From assembly GCA_027487485.1 (NCBI GenBank), contig JAIYDN010000008.1, positions 1 through 64,000 on the forward strand: DNA of 64,000 nt, read 5' to 3'. The stretch is from Planctomycetaceae bacterium. GTDB lineage: Bacteria > Planctomycetota > Planctomycetia > Pirellulales > Pirellulaceae. The position numbers were made by a program, and so were the translations under genes. The first letter of the stretch is position 1. Each line of letters begins with the position of its first letter. The notes below the pieces were generated by a model that saw nothing but the letters and a program-made list of their open reading frames with translations, was not told where the DNA came from and made no database searches. Below, piece after piece: positions 35,422 to 45,152 of the stretch.

Positions 35422-35665
35422 AGTGCTCACCCAAATGAATTCGAGGTAATGATGGGGCAGAGACGACCGAACTTGGTGTTTAAAAAGTCACTCTTAAGCG
35501 GGCTGTCCCGAAATCTACTGCATTGAGAAAATGCGGATCAGATTCCCCCATACTTTACACATCTGCGCACCAACCTCTTTTGTGACGAAATTTTTCCGAA
35601 AGATTCGGCCTTTCGCTAAAGTTTCATTCGCCTCGCGATTCCTCAATGGGGTGGAAGCTGATAGA

Positions 35666-35698
35666 CCGTAACAAGTCGGTGTAGGCCGTAACAAGTCG
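35666..35698. repeat. Short direct repeat CCGTAACAAGTCG x2
   Basis: CCGTAACAAGTCG occurs at 35666-35678 and again at 35686-35698, spaced by 20 bp (about two helical turns). A related GTTACGG in inverted orientation follows at about 35709-35715. It could be a regulator site or part of an interspersed repeat. Confidence 0.6.
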
Positions 35699-35836
35699 CT
35701 TTGGACGCAGTTACGGCACGGCGTGCCAGATAGGATTGGCCGGCGGACTCGTCCTTGGGGACGCAATGCACCGGAGGCTCCTGCCTCCTGAGTTGTAAAT
35801 GCATGCCTAACGCGAGGCGGAGCCTCTAAGGCAGTG

Positions 35837-35861
35837 CGTTCCAAGGCGGAGCCTTGGAACG
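35837..35861. repeat. Perfect 11-bp stem hairpin of an interspersed palindromic element
   Basis: CGTTCCAAGGC (35837-35847), loop GGA, then GCCTTGGAACG (35851-35861) form a perfect stem. A second palindromic piece, GAGGCGGAGCCTC, lies just upstream (about 35813-35826), and GGAGGCTCCTGCCTCC before that (about 35771-35786). This composition is typical of REP-like elements in planctomycetes and cyanobacteria. No T-tract follows, so a classical terminator is less likely. Confidence 0.7.
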
Positions 35862-36149
35862 AGAGTAAAACGCAAAGGCTATATCTGCGCATCAAACAAG
35901 AGTGTGACCGAAATTTCTGAAAAGATTTCGAAATAAGCAACAGCTAAGCGAAGGCTTGAAGAACGATGAAACGGAATCGCTTGGCAACAGCAACTGCAAC
36001 CAGCTATATTAGGTCGCAGTGTGTGGTATCATCTGAGTTGACAGCCATGGTGCGTGTGCTTCACGAGTTCCTTGCTGTTAGATTTGCACTTCCTTCCTCT
36101 TGGTCACAAGAGCGGCATCCCCCAGCAAGTCCCACCGACGAATCGTAAT

Positions 36150-36776
36150 ATGGATCCAACTGACGAGAGTTTACTTCGGCTTGCTACCATGGGAGACGCC
36201 GCTGCTTTTGGAGTCCTGTTCGATCGATATTCTCCAAAGCTTAGAAGATTGGTTGCCAAGCAGTTAGACCCTCGCCTGTATACGCGGATTGACGTCTCAG
36301 ATGTCATCCAAGAAGTGCATATTGAGCTATCGAAGCGGATCGCCGAGTTTTCAGAAGAACGAGCGGTAACGCTGTACCACTGGATGTGTTTTATGACCAA
36401 GCAGAAGGTGGCGGAACTCGAACGTCATCACATGTTCACGCAGATTCGCGACGTGCGACGCGAGATTCCACTGCATCGCTTTTCTTCTTCCAATTCGTCG
36501 ATTGTCCTAGCGGCTCATTTGGTATCTCAAGTAAGCAGTCCAAGTTCTGTCATTCGCAAAGAAGAAGTCGCGGGCTTGGTGAGTCAGGCCATCGAAAAGC
36601 TCGACCCAGACGGACGCGATGCGATCGTCTGTCGCCATGTAAGTCAACTCAAGACAGCCGAGGCGGCTGAGTTGCTGGGGATCACCGATGCCGCATTCCG
36701 ACAACGCTATTTTCGCGCTCTCAAGCAATTGCGGAAGCTACTACATGAATGCGATTTGAGCTGGAGCGACTTATGA
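36150..36776 (+). CDS. ECF-type RNA polymerase sigma factor
   Basis: A 208-residue protein starting [20 protein letters not shown]. Region 2 is visible as [16 protein letters not shown] and [17 protein letters not shown], and region 4 as [20 protein letters not shown] followed by [13 protein letters not shown]. The spacer holds a Ser-rich stretch. I chose the ATG at 36150 because residues upstream of it in the same frame (from 36054) do not look like sigma-factor sequence and would extend the protein beyond the usual length. It belongs to the planctomycete ECF group linked to Ser/Thr kinases. No anti-sigma gene is present; the neighbouring kinases probably take that regulatory role (inference). 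The stop overlaps the start of the next gene as ATGA. Confidence 0.88.
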   Translation: MDPTDESLLRLATMGDAAAFGVLFDRYSPKLRRLVAKQLDPRLYTRIDVSDVIQEVHIELSKRIAEFSEERAVTLYHWMCFMTKQKVAELERHHMFTQIRDVRREIPLHRFSSSNSSIVLAAHLVSQVSSPSSVIRKEEVAGLVSQAIEKLDPDGRDAIVCRHVSQLKTAEAAELLGITDAAFRQRYFRALKQLRKLLHECDLSWSDL

Positions 36777-39700
36777 CCCAGGAGGACGGTGCCGATGAAC
36801 GAGCGTTGGATGATGAACGACTAGATGGCATTGTCGATGAAATTTTGTTGATGCAACGCAGTGGCTTGCAACCCTCGGTCGAGCACTTCGTCGGACTGTA
36901 TCCTGAGTTAGAAGATGATCTCCGAGAACTGATTCCCGCACTGAACCTTGCAGAGCGTCTAAGGACAACCCAGTATTCGACGCTGCAGACATCCAATTCA
37001 AGCTCAAAGTGGCTCCATTTTCATTCGCACGGGGCCGATCGCTTCCAAATCCTTCGACCGCTCGACCGCGGCGGGTTAGGAATCGTCTCGGTGGCATTGG
37101 ACCAAGATCTTCATCGCGAGGTTGCGGTCAAGGAGATTCGCCCGGATCGCGCGGATGATCACGGCCTTCGAAGTAAATTCATTCTTGAGGCTGAGGTGAC
37201 CGGCGGACTGGAGCATCCCGGGATCGTACCCGTGTATGCATTAGGTGCCTCCCCCGATGGACGCCCCTATTATGCGATGCGATTGATCAGGGGTGACAAT
37301 CTTCGCGAGCACATTCGTAAATTTCATGGGGGTGTACAATCTGGCAAAATTGCATTCGATGGCCCTCAGTTGCGACACCTCATCCGCAGATTCTTAGTCG
37401 TCTGCGAAGCGATCGACTACGCGCACTCACGAGGTGTCTTGCACCGGGACTTGAAACCCAGCAACGTGATGCTGGGGCGATATGGTGAAACGCTGGTTGT
37501 GGATTGGGGCCTGGCGAAAGCAACAGGTCTATCAGGGCCCGATCTAGATAATTCTGACGCGGATCCCCAGCGTGGTCTTGATGTCCAGGTCAATCAAGAA
37601 ACCCCCATGATGCCAAGCCTGTCCGATGACGCAACACGTTTCGGGTCGTCGATCGGAACACCCGGCTATGCACCGCCTGAACAGATCCTTGGTCAGCTAG
37701 GGAAAATCGGCGTTCGTTCCGATGTTTACGGCCTCGGTGCAATCCTCTACGAGATCCTTACCAACGTTCCACCTTGCACGGGCACGCTCGCTGAAATCAC
37801 GCAACAAGTAACCACTGTCGGAATCGTCAATTGCCGCTCCGTTTTCCCGCAAGTGCCAAAACCGATCGATGCGATTTGTTCTAAAGCTCTATCTATGGAT
37901 TACGACCATCGTTACGCCTCAGCAGGCCTCCTGCGAGCAGATATCGAGCGATGGTTGGATGACGAATCGGTATCTTCGTACGCAGAGCCCTTCTACTCGC
38001 GGCTCAGGCGGTGGCTCAAGAATCACCAAGCACTTTCTACAGCAATGCTTGCCATTGGATTAATGACCATTCTTGGAAGCTTTCTGATCGCGATAGTCGT
38101 CGGACAAAACAATTCAAAACTTAGGGCTTTGAACTCAGCGCTCGACAAAACCAACTCCGAGCTTATCGAGTCGAACCATCGCGAAATGATGTCCCGAACC
38201 GAAGCGGAAAGCAGGGAACGCGCGGAGCGTTGGGAACGCTACCGAACCAACATATCCGCGACCATTTCCTCCCAGCAAGTGGATAACCGCTCGCTCATGA
38301 AAAGCTCCCTGGAATCCGCACCAGAAGAGTATCGGAACTGGGAGTGGAGACATTTACAAAGTCAGCTCCAAGAACTGTCGGTCACGTTTGGGAGTGGCAG
38401 TCAAATCTGCCCAAAGACGCTGCAACAAGCGATCGTCCAAAATGCAAACGAAGTGAGCTTGCGTGACCCCGCTTCGACAGGAACAGCACGCGTTTTGAAA
38501 CACGATGTGCCGATTTCCTTTGTTCGTTTCGGTCCCGATGCGAAATACTTGGCCGTAGTTCTCAAAGACAACCGTACCCTCATTTGGGATCTAGCCGCTC
38601 AAAAAATCATCGCATCCAATCAAGCTAGCGGTCAAGTATCCGATTTGCTTTTCCACCCATCAAGACCGCTTCTCTTGATCGGCATTAGACAGGAAGGCAG
38701 GTTTTATGCTTGGAATTTTAGCGATGGTGGATGGGTCGATAGCGATAGCAAATGGGGAAATCCCGATACGGAGTATTTCCGCGACTTCAATGCATCGGGA
38801 GATCGGTTTCTCATCAACAAGGCAGACAAATTTTCTTTGATCGACGTGAGCAAAAGAGAAGTTGTCGTTGAGCTTGATGGGGTAGGCCTTGGTTTTAGCC
38901 CGAGTGGAAACAAGTTTCTTGCCGTACATCAAAACAAATTTCAAGTGCGAGACAGCACATCGGGTGCTATGTTGCTCGAAAGCAGGGTCATGGGTGAAAG
39001 CTTGCGATACTGGAAAGGGGATTGGTCGCAGGATGAAAATCGAGTGCTGATAGGTGGTCGATTTCCATTTGTAACATTACAGAACTGGGATCTGTCCACT
39101 GCCGCGATCAGCGAATTGGAAGGGCATACCAATGGAATTTGGAACGTGAGGATATCCCCAGATGGTAAGACCGGATTAAGTGTGTCCCAGGACTCTACCG
39201 CTCGCGTGTGGGATCTAGAATCATCGAAAGAGAAATTCGTCCTTCGTGGACACAGGGCTCCTGTTCGCGCGGGCAACTTCCGCCACGATGGCAAACGCAT
39301 CATTACCAGCGGAGATGAATTGAGCAGTCGTGTGTGGGATAGCGAGACCGGAAAGCTTATTACGACTTTGCAGCGTCCAGCAAGCGCTCGCGAACTCTAC
39401 TATTCTGACGATGATTCTGCCATCTTATGTCGCGATGAGCTTATTAATGACTATACCCAATCGTCGATTTGGCGATCCAATGTTATTGAGCACAACGGTA
39501 TCTTGAGGGGGCATAGTAATTATGTCTACGATGCAACCTTCTCCAAGGATGGAACCCGTATTGCATCTGCAGCATGGGACGGAACGATTCGACTTTGGGA
39601 TACCAAAACGCAGCAGTGTACGAACGTTTTTGCACCATCGTCAGTGGAACCAATCGGCTTTCGATCGGTTCAATTCTCTCCGGACGGCAATTTTTTGGTT

Positions 39701-40432
39701 GCGTCGGGCATAGCAGGCGGCAGCGGCGAAGTATTTTTATGGGATCTTCAATCCAACAAGCTTTCTCAGCAATGGTCATGCTTAGCCGATACCGAAGACT
39801 TTCGAGCAGCCTTCGATAGTAGTGGCGAAATGGTGCTGGCTGGCTCCACCGACGGCACGGTTCGATCTTTTGACGTTGCCACGGGTTCACAGAATAACGC
39901 TTTTGCAGGCCATGTCGCGGGCGAGTATAGATCGCGATACTCCGAAACATGTTCTGAAGTTGTTTCCCATCCCGATTCGCAAAGATGGTTTTCAGCAGGT
40001 TACGACGGCAATGTACTTATATGGGAAAAACAAAGTGGCCGTCAGCTAGCGAAAATGACAGGACATCGAGGAGCCATTTATCGAATCGACCTTTCCAAAG
40101 ATGGCGTAACAGTAGCCACGGCAGGCCTAGACGGCCAGGTGAAACTGTGGGACGCCAATACATACCAATTGATAGCCACACTTGGGCATGGATCGCCTGT
40201 CTATTCGGTTTCCTTCCATCCGGATGGGTCACGATTGGCGGCCGGTTCTTCGGATGGACTGATTCGTATTTGGGACATAGCGACGCACAGCCAAGTTGCA
40301 GAGTTGCATGGCCACTCGGACTATGTTCACTCGGTTGATTTCAGCCCCGATGGCACTCAATTGGTTTCCGGCTCAGGTGACTTCTCAGTTCGAATCTGGG
40401 ATACGATTTCTCCAATCGATCGGAAGCAATGA
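36773..40432 (+). CDS. Membrane Ser/Thr protein kinase with C-terminal WD40 repeats
   Basis: 1219 residues from the ATG at 36773, which overlaps the sigma-factor stop (ATGA) and has GGAG seven bases upstream; an earlier ATG at 36749 is possible. Residues about 15-65 form a short helical domain ([11 protein letters not shown] and [16 protein letters not shown]) shared with the next kinase. The kinase domain (about 85-400) has a glycine loop LDRGGLG, Lys120 in [14 protein letters not shown] with Asp226, a DWG in place of DFG (Asp244), and GYAPPEQ. A transmembrane helix lies at about 420-444, then a coiled coil, then about eleven WD40 repeats (about 560-1219) such as [20 protein letters not shown]. 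Topology suggests a cytoplasmic kinase with an extracytoplasmic propeller that senses a ligand. Likely co-transcribed with the sigma factor and the next kinase. Confidence 0.9.
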   Translation: MTQEDGADERALDDERLDGIVDEILLMQRSGLQPSVEHFVGLYPELEDDLRELIPALNLAERLRTTQYSTLQTSNSSSKWLHFHSHGADRFQILRPLDRGGLGIVSVALDQDLHREVAVKEIRPDRADDHGLRSKFILEAEVTGGLEHPGIVPVYALGASPDGRPYYAMRLIRGDNLREHIRKFHGGVQSGKIAFDGPQLRHLIRRFLVVCEAIDYAHSRGVLHRDLKPSNVMLGRYGETLVVDWGLAKATGLSGPDLDNSDADPQRGLDVQVNQETPMMPSLSDDATRFGSSIGTPGYAPPEQILGQLGKIGVRSDVYGLGAILYEILTNVPPCTGTLAEITQQVTTVGIVNCRSVFPQVPKPIDAICSKALSMDYDHRYASAGLLRADIERWLDDESVSSYAEPFYSRLRRWLKNHQALSTAMLAIGLMTILGSFLIAIVVGQNNSKLRALNSALDKTNSELIESNHREMMSRTEAESRERAERWERYRTNISATISSQQVDNRSLMKSSLESAPEEYRNWEWRHLQSQLQELSVTFGSGSQICPKTLQQAIVQNANEVSLRDPASTGTARVLKHDVPISFVRFGPDAKYLAVVLKDNRTLIWDLAAQKIIASNQASGQVSDLLFHPSRPLLLIGIRQEGRFYAWNFSDGGWVDSDSKWGNPDTEYFRDFNASGDRFLINKADKFSLIDVSKREVVVELDGVGLGFSPSGNKFLAVHQNKFQVRDSTSGAMLLESRVMGESLRYWKGDWSQDENRVLIGGRFPFVTLQNWDLSTAAISELEGHTNGIWNVRISPDGKTGLSVSQDSTARVWDLESSKEKFVLRGHRAPVRAGNFRHDGKRIITSGDELSSRVWDSETGKLITTLQRPASARELYYSDDDSAILCRDELINDYTQSSIWRSNVIEHNGILRGHSNYVYDATFSKDGTRIASAAWDGTIRLWDTKTQQCTNVFAPSSVEPIGFRSVQFSPDGNFLVASGIAGGSGEVFLWDLQSNKLSQQWSCLADTEDFRAAFDSSGEMVLAGSTDGTVRSFDVATGSQNNAFAGHVAGEYRSRYSETCSEVVSHPDSQRWFSAGYDGNVLIWEKQSGRQLAKMTGHRGAIYRIDLSKDGVTVATAGLDGQVKLWDANTYQLIATLGHGSPVYSVSFHPDGSRLAAGSSDGLIRIWDIATHSQVAELHGHSDYVHSVDFSPDGTQLVSGSGDFSVRIWDTISPIDRKQ

Positions 40433-40433
40433 C

Positions 40434-40507
40434 TTGAACCGCAGGCGCTAGCCGCGACCACATATCCAGCCCAATGAAACTCGACGCGGCTAGCGCCAGC
40501 GGCTCAA
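40434..40507. repeat. Interspersed inverted repeat between the two kinase genes (copy 1)
   Basis: A 23-bp left arm (40434-40456, TTGAACCGCAGG...) and a 23-bp right arm (40485-40507, ending CCAGCGGCTCAA) are near-perfect inverted complements around GGCGCTAGCCGCG. The loop is 28 bases. The element begins one base after the WD40 kinase stop. A second copy of the right arm lies at 45020-45042. It would form a strong intercistronic mRNA hairpin. Confidence 0.85.
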
Positions 40508-40530
40508 AAAAAGTAAAAGAAGATACCGCA

Positions 40531-43500
40531 GTGACAAGATCAGAAGACTCCCACCTCGCTTCGCTCGACCAAATCATCGACGAGATTCTCGATCGGTTGC
40601 GAACTGGCGAATCACCCGACCTGGAAGATTACCTTCAACGCTACCCAGAAAACGCTAGCGAGATTCGAGATGTCTTTCCCGCCCTGGTGATGGCCGAACA
40701 GATAAAACAACAATCGATGGCTGGAAACGGCAACCAGAAGTTGCCTCCACCCCTTCGAAATACCGAGAATGATTTACTGCTTGGCATGTTGGCGCTGCAA
40801 TGCGGACTCATCAACCGCGAGCAGTTTCTGGAGTCGTTCGCTAAATGGAATCGCGATCGATCGCAATCCTATCGAAGCGTTCTTCTTTCGGAAAACTGGA
40901 TCAGGCCAGAAGCCATGGACTTGCTTGAGATCTTGGCTTCGAAGCAACCGTCTAGTAGCATGTCGCGCAGCGAGGGGCTGGCTGCAGGTCCCGAGGTTGG
41001 GGATTTCACGATCGACTTAGGTGGGCAACCTAAACAGCCGCTATCAAAACCTTTGGCATCCACGATCGCCCCCGAGACACTGTCCCACAAGCGTTCCGAG
41101 ATGATCGGCAATTACAAACTCCTTCAAAAGATTGCTGAAGGCGGAATGGGGGCTGTATGGATGGCCGAACAACAGCGGCCCGTCATTCGTCGTGTCGCAT
41201 TGAAGCTGATTAAAGCAGGGCATGACACCGAACAGATTGTTGCTCGTTTTGAGGCTGAGCGGCAGGCTTTAGCCATGATGGAACATCAAAACATCGCCAA
41301 GATGCTCGATGGTGGGCAAACAGAAACGGGGCTGCCTTACTTCGTGATGGAACTTGTCCAAGGTATCCCGATTACAAAATATTGCGACCAAAACAAACTC
41401 AGTCTTGAAGAACGACTAAAGCTGTTCATTCCAGTTTGTCATGCCGTCCAGCACGCGCATCAAAAGGGGATTATTCACCGGGACCTTAAGCCCTCGAACA
41501 TCTTAGTGACTCTTTTCGACGGAAAGCCCGTTCCGAAAGTGATCGACTTTGGGCTTGCCAAAGCGACTCAAATGCAAAGCCGCCTCACCGACAAGACCAT
41601 GTTTACCGAGTTTGGACAAGTGGTTGGGACTCTACAGTACATGAGTCCCGAGCAAGCCGAGATGAACTCCATGGATATCGACACACGAACCGACGTGTAT
41701 GCCCTGGGTGTGTTGTTATTTGAGCTCCTAACTGGCAGCACTCCCATCGACAAAGGGACCTTTGAGAATTTGGCTATCTTCAAAGTACTGGAAGCCATAC
41801 GTACTAAAGAGCCACCGCGCCCATCCACTCGGCTGAGTACTTGCGGCGACGCGATCACTGACATTAGTGACCAACGTCGGATCTCTCCTGATAAACTTCG
41901 TGGCATTCTCAAAGGTGATCTCGATTGGGTCGTGATGAAAGCGTTGGAAAAAGATCGAACGCGACGGTATGAGACAGCCAACGACTTCGCGCAAGACGTG
42001 ACTCGCTACCTGAATAGCGAACCACTTCTCGCTCGGCCCCCTTCCAAGGTATACATCCTGCAGAAGTTTGTTCGAAAGAACAAGACTGCAGTCGTAACCG
42101 CTTCATTCATGATGCTGCTATTGATCCTTGGGTTTGTAGGCACAGCCATCGGTATGGCTCGAGCCATTGCAGAACGCAATCGCGCGAATGAGGCCTCGAT
42201 CAAGTCGACGGAGGCGGCGAAACAAGAAATGGAACAAAGAAAAATAGCAGAATCGAACTTGGAAAGGGCATTGCATGCCGAGACAGAAGAGAAGACACGA
42301 AGCGAACAATTGTTTGCACGCGGAAACGAACTGGAAAAGATAAGCAAATTCCAACAAGCCCAACTCTCCGAAATCAATTCCGCCAAGATGGGCAAAAAGT
42401 TGCGAACCGCACTCCAAAGTTCGTATGCCAAAGAGTTATTGGATGAGAAGTTAGATGAGTCCGAAACAAAAAGATTGCTCGACGCATTCGAATTAGCGTG
42501 CTTGAAGGTCAATTTTACCGATCTAGCCAACAAAGCGCTCGACGAGAGCATATTCGAACCAGCCATGAAAGCCATTGAAACCCAATACACAGGTCAGCCC
42601 TTGTTCCAGGCAAAGATGTTTGCCACCATTTCCTTTTCATTACGTTCCATTGGATTGTTGGACTCGGCCGAGGAGCCGGCGAAGCGTGCTTATACCCTTC
42701 GGGTTGAGCACCTTGGGGCGATGAACCGCGAGACACTAGAGGCCAAACATGAATACGCTTGCCTTGTTGCAGATCAGGGAAAGATTTCGGAGTCGTTGGC
42801 ACTTTTTGAGACGGTGATGCGGGAATGCCGAGACTCGTTAGGCGAAGATGACGAATTGACTCTTGTCGCAGTTGGAACTTTCGCTGGCGGCTTGGATGAC
42901 GCAGGTCGTTTTGATGAAGCGGAACCGTTGTATCGCAAGAACTTGGCCGATCGACAAAGATTGCTTGCGTTCGATGATAGAGGAATTTTGGCTTCCATGA
43001 ATGATTTAGCCATATGCCTGAAAAAGCAAATGAAGCTCGAAGAAGCCGCTCAGCTTTCCCAAAAGGAACTCAAATTGCGTGAAACTCTCCGCGGTCCGCA
43101 CCACGAAGAAACCTATACATCCATGCTCAACCTTGCCTCGATACTGTACGAGAAAGGGCAAATCCAGGAATCCTTAAACTTGGACCAAAAGGCCGTTGAG
43201 GGTTTACGAGATCTTCTTGGAAACGAACATCCGACCACCCTATCCGCGATCAATAACTTGGCCAATAGTTATCAGCTAGCGCAGAAGTACGAATTTGCAG
43301 AACCTCTATATCAAGAAGCAATTGAAGTAGGCGGACGACTCAACGGTGAAGCTCACCCAAGCACGATTCGCGCCATGAACAATCTCGCGATGCTTTTGGG
43401 CTTAACCGGCAGACACGACGAGAGCATAAAATTGCACTTGAAGGCGGTTGAGCAATGTCGCAAAACATACGGTTCCGCTCATCCCAACACTGTGGAGTAT

Positions 43501-43902
43501 CTTGGTAACCTTGCGAACGAATATCTTGCCGTTGAGAAGGACCAAGAGGCCTTGCCTTGGGTTCGGGAGTACTACGAAAAAACCGGATCCCTTCAAGCAG
43601 GCATTGGCCTTGCGGAGACACTTTTCAAGTTGGGGCAAAATGAAGAAGCGAGGGAACTGAGTTCGAAGCTAAAGACAATGTTGGACACGACACTTGCTAA
43701 CGACCCCCGAAATCGCGCTAACAAACTGACGGAACTAGCCTGGGCATACTATCAGGGTAACGAACTAGACCTGATGAAGCCGCTGCTGATCGAGGCAAAG
43801 CCGCTCCATTTGGAAACCGGAAATGAGAATTCCTTGATGGGGTTGGATAACGAACACCTACTCAAGGAGCTGGAGAAGCAAGAAAACGCCCCGATGGAGT
43901 AG
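40531..43902 (+). CDS. Membrane Ser/Thr protein kinase with TPR repeats
   Basis: 1123 residues from a GTG at 40531, preceded by AAGAAGA seven bases upstream. The in-frame ATG at 40474 lies inside the inverted repeat and would add AASASGS-type residues encoded by the repeat, so I prefer the GTG; the N-terminus then aligns with the WD40 kinase (IIDEIL and RYPENASEIRDVFPAL). The kinase domain (about 190-500) has AEGGMG, Lys225 in [14 protein letters not shown] with Asp318, DFG with Asp339, and MSPEQAE: a complete active site. A transmembrane helix follows at about 520-543, a charged coiled coil (about 545-640), and kinesin-light-chain-like TPRs (about 700-1010; NLANSYQLAQKYEFAEPLYQ). Likely a membrane-anchored signalling kinase in the same operon as the sigma factor and first kinase. 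Confidence 0.9.
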   Translation: MTRSEDSHLASLDQIIDEILDRLRTGESPDLEDYLQRYPENASEIRDVFPALVMAEQIKQQSMAGNGNQKLPPPLRNTENDLLLGMLALQCGLINREQFLESFAKWNRDRSQSYRSVLLSENWIRPEAMDLLEILASKQPSSSMSRSEGLAAGPEVGDFTIDLGGQPKQPLSKPLASTIAPETLSHKRSEMIGNYKLLQKIAEGGMGAVWMAEQQRPVIRRVALKLIKAGHDTEQIVARFEAERQALAMMEHQNIAKMLDGGQTETGLPYFVMELVQGIPITKYCDQNKLSLEERLKLFIPVCHAVQHAHQKGIIHRDLKPSNILVTLFDGKPVPKVIDFGLAKATQMQSRLTDKTMFTEFGQVVGTLQYMSPEQAEMNSMDIDTRTDVYALGVLLFELLTGSTPIDKGTFENLAIFKVLEAIRTKEPPRPSTRLSTCGDAITDISDQRRISPDKLRGILKGDLDWVVMKALEKDRTRRYETANDFAQDVTRYLNSEPLLARPPSKVYILQKFVRKNKTAVVTASFMMLLLILGFVGTAIGMARAIAERNRANEASIKSTEAAKQEMEQRKIAESNLERALHAETEEKTRSEQLFARGNELEKISKFQQAQLSEINSAKMGKKLRTALQSSYAKELLDEKLDESETKRLLDAFELACLKVNFTDLANKALDESIFEPAMKAIETQYTGQPLFQAKMFATISFSLRSIGLLDSAEEPAKRAYTLRVEHLGAMNRETLEAKHEYACLVADQGKISESLALFETVMRECRDSLGEDDELTLVAVGTFAGGLDDAGRFDEAEPLYRKNLADRQRLLAFDDRGILASMNDLAICLKKQMKLEEAAQLSQKELKLRETLRGPHHEETYTSMLNLASILYEKGQIQESLNLDQKAVEGLRDLLGNEHPTTLSAINNLANSYQLAQKYEFAEPLYQEAIEVGGRLNGEAHPSTIRAMNNLAMLLGLTGRHDESIKLHLKAVEQCRKTYGSAHPNTVEYLGNLANEYLAVEKDQEALPWVREYYEKTGSLQAGIGLAETLFKLGQNEEARELSSKLKTMLDTTLANDPRNRANKLTELAWAYYQGNELDLMKPLLIEAKPLHLETGNENSLMGLDNEHLLKELEKQENAPME

Positions 43903-44141
43903 GGCAACTGCAGGTGGGCCCTTCGTTACCGTTTGGTCACACCCAAGTTACTTTCGCGACATTTTGATGCTATAATTGAGACATCTATTGGCGCACACCT
44001 GAATACAGCCTGGACAAATACATTTGGTAGTTTCGTTCTATGTGCCGACCGCTTGGATTTTTAGCCAAAGCTTAGCTGCTGCCTCCTTTTGACGATTGTT
44101 TCTAGCCGGCCTGCGTTGGACTTAGAACGGATTCGTTTTTT

Positions 44142-44897
44142 ATGACTCAGCCCAATGACAACTCCATCCGCGATGCAATGATGATCAAGGAAGATGGGTT
44201 TGCAGGAGTCGACGACACCAATCAAAAATCTCCATCAGGGCATGCCTACGGGATACGTACTTCAACTCGGTTAACCAGTTACTATCGCCAGACACATCGA
44301 AAAAATGCGGTGGATGTGACGCCGCAGGAAGTGATCGATTGCATTGTCACGGCCAATGTAACCAACTGAGTATTGATTGGGCTGCACGGTTATGTGGGGT
44401 ATATGCCCATGCCTCGAGCGACGCAAGATGTCGACATCATGGTTCCCTACAGCCAAAAAGAGAAGGCCGTGAAGGCGATTGCAGAGCGATGGCCGATGCT
44501 AGAGAAGCGATCGCTTTCACAAGTCGTTCGATTCATGGATCCGGGAGATCCTGATGAATCCGGAAACCCGAAGCCCGTGATTGATGTGATGCTGCCATGG
44601 AGCGAGTTTCAGAAAACGATCTTGCTGAATCATGTGCTGATTGATCCAGAATCTGGCAACCGTATCCCCACGATCGAAGCGGCGATCGTATCCAAATACG
44701 CCGCATTAATTTCTCCTCATCGCAACATCGACAAACGAGAATATGATGCAGGCGACATGCGTCGCATCATAAAAGCCAACTCGACCCGAGTGGACCTTGA
44801 CCAATTAAGCAGTCTAGCTGCTCAGGTCTGGGAAGGTGGAGGTGCGGAGATTGTGAAGTACTTAGAATTGGCTCTCGCCGACAAGCCATTTTCGTGA
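44142..44897 (+). pseudogene. Nucleotidyltransferase-like protein interrupted by an in-frame TGA
   Basis: One continuous frame is broken by a single TGA at 44367-44369: 75 residues ending VIDCIVTANVTN, then VLIGLHGYVGYM...RATQDVDIMVPYSQ and about 160 more residues. In related nucleotidyltransferases (AbiEii / DUF6036-like) this position is normally a Trp before the V-L-x-G motif, so a TGG to TGA change is the simple explanation. The acidic DVDIM motif of the nucleotidyltransferase fold is intact, as is the downstream EAAIVSKYAALISP segment. The second part could in principle restart at TTG 44373, without a clear ribosome site. It may be a decayed toxin-type or housekeeping nucleotidyltransferase; an assembly error is also possible. 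Confidence 0.7.
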
Positions 44898-45019
44898 CGA
44901 GCCGCGTCATGGATTATTGCTTTAGACGTTTAACAACGTGCGTCGGGTTGTGAAAGGCAGAATAGCGCAACAATAAAAGACACTAGCTGTGACCACTATC
45001 CTAATGCAATCAAGCTCAA

Positions 45020-45042
45020 CGCGGCTAGCGCCAGCGGCTCAA
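45020..45042. repeat. Interspersed repeat, copy 2 (decayed left arm)
   Basis: These 23 bases are identical to the right arm of the element at 40485-40507. A degenerate left arm (CTAGCTGTGACCAC, about 44983-44996) corresponds to CTAGCCGCGACCAC in copy 1, and the loop region is also similar. The hairpin potential of this copy is reduced. Confidence 0.8.
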
Positions 45043-45152
45043 TAAAGCGCAAAGATATCGCTAATCCGCCGCATGAACCTAGCGTAGGTTCCTAGATGAT
45101 TGACAGCAACGCATGTTCTTTTTTTGCGTCGCTGAAAATTGCTGGCACCGGA

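Larger units (their letters stand above)
35422..36149. other. Divergent intergenic region with repeats, between giant gene and sigma operon
   Basis: No credible gene. It should contain the promoters of both divergent units, but I see no convincing -35/-10 pair. It holds a 20-bp-period direct repeat (35666-35698), a GC-rich inverted repeat block (about 35770-35862) and AT-richer flanks. Open frames across it are composed of the repeat sequence and look spurious. Confidence 0.6.

Noticed and set aside
35515-35940. 141-codon minus-strand frame upstream of the giant gene
   Set aside because: Most of it is made of interspersed palindromic repeats; no motif or ribosome site.
44367-44369. TGA as selenocysteine or programmed readthrough
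   Set aside because: No selenocysteine insertion structure is visible downstream and the family does not use selenocysteine at this place; a simple nonsense change is more likely.
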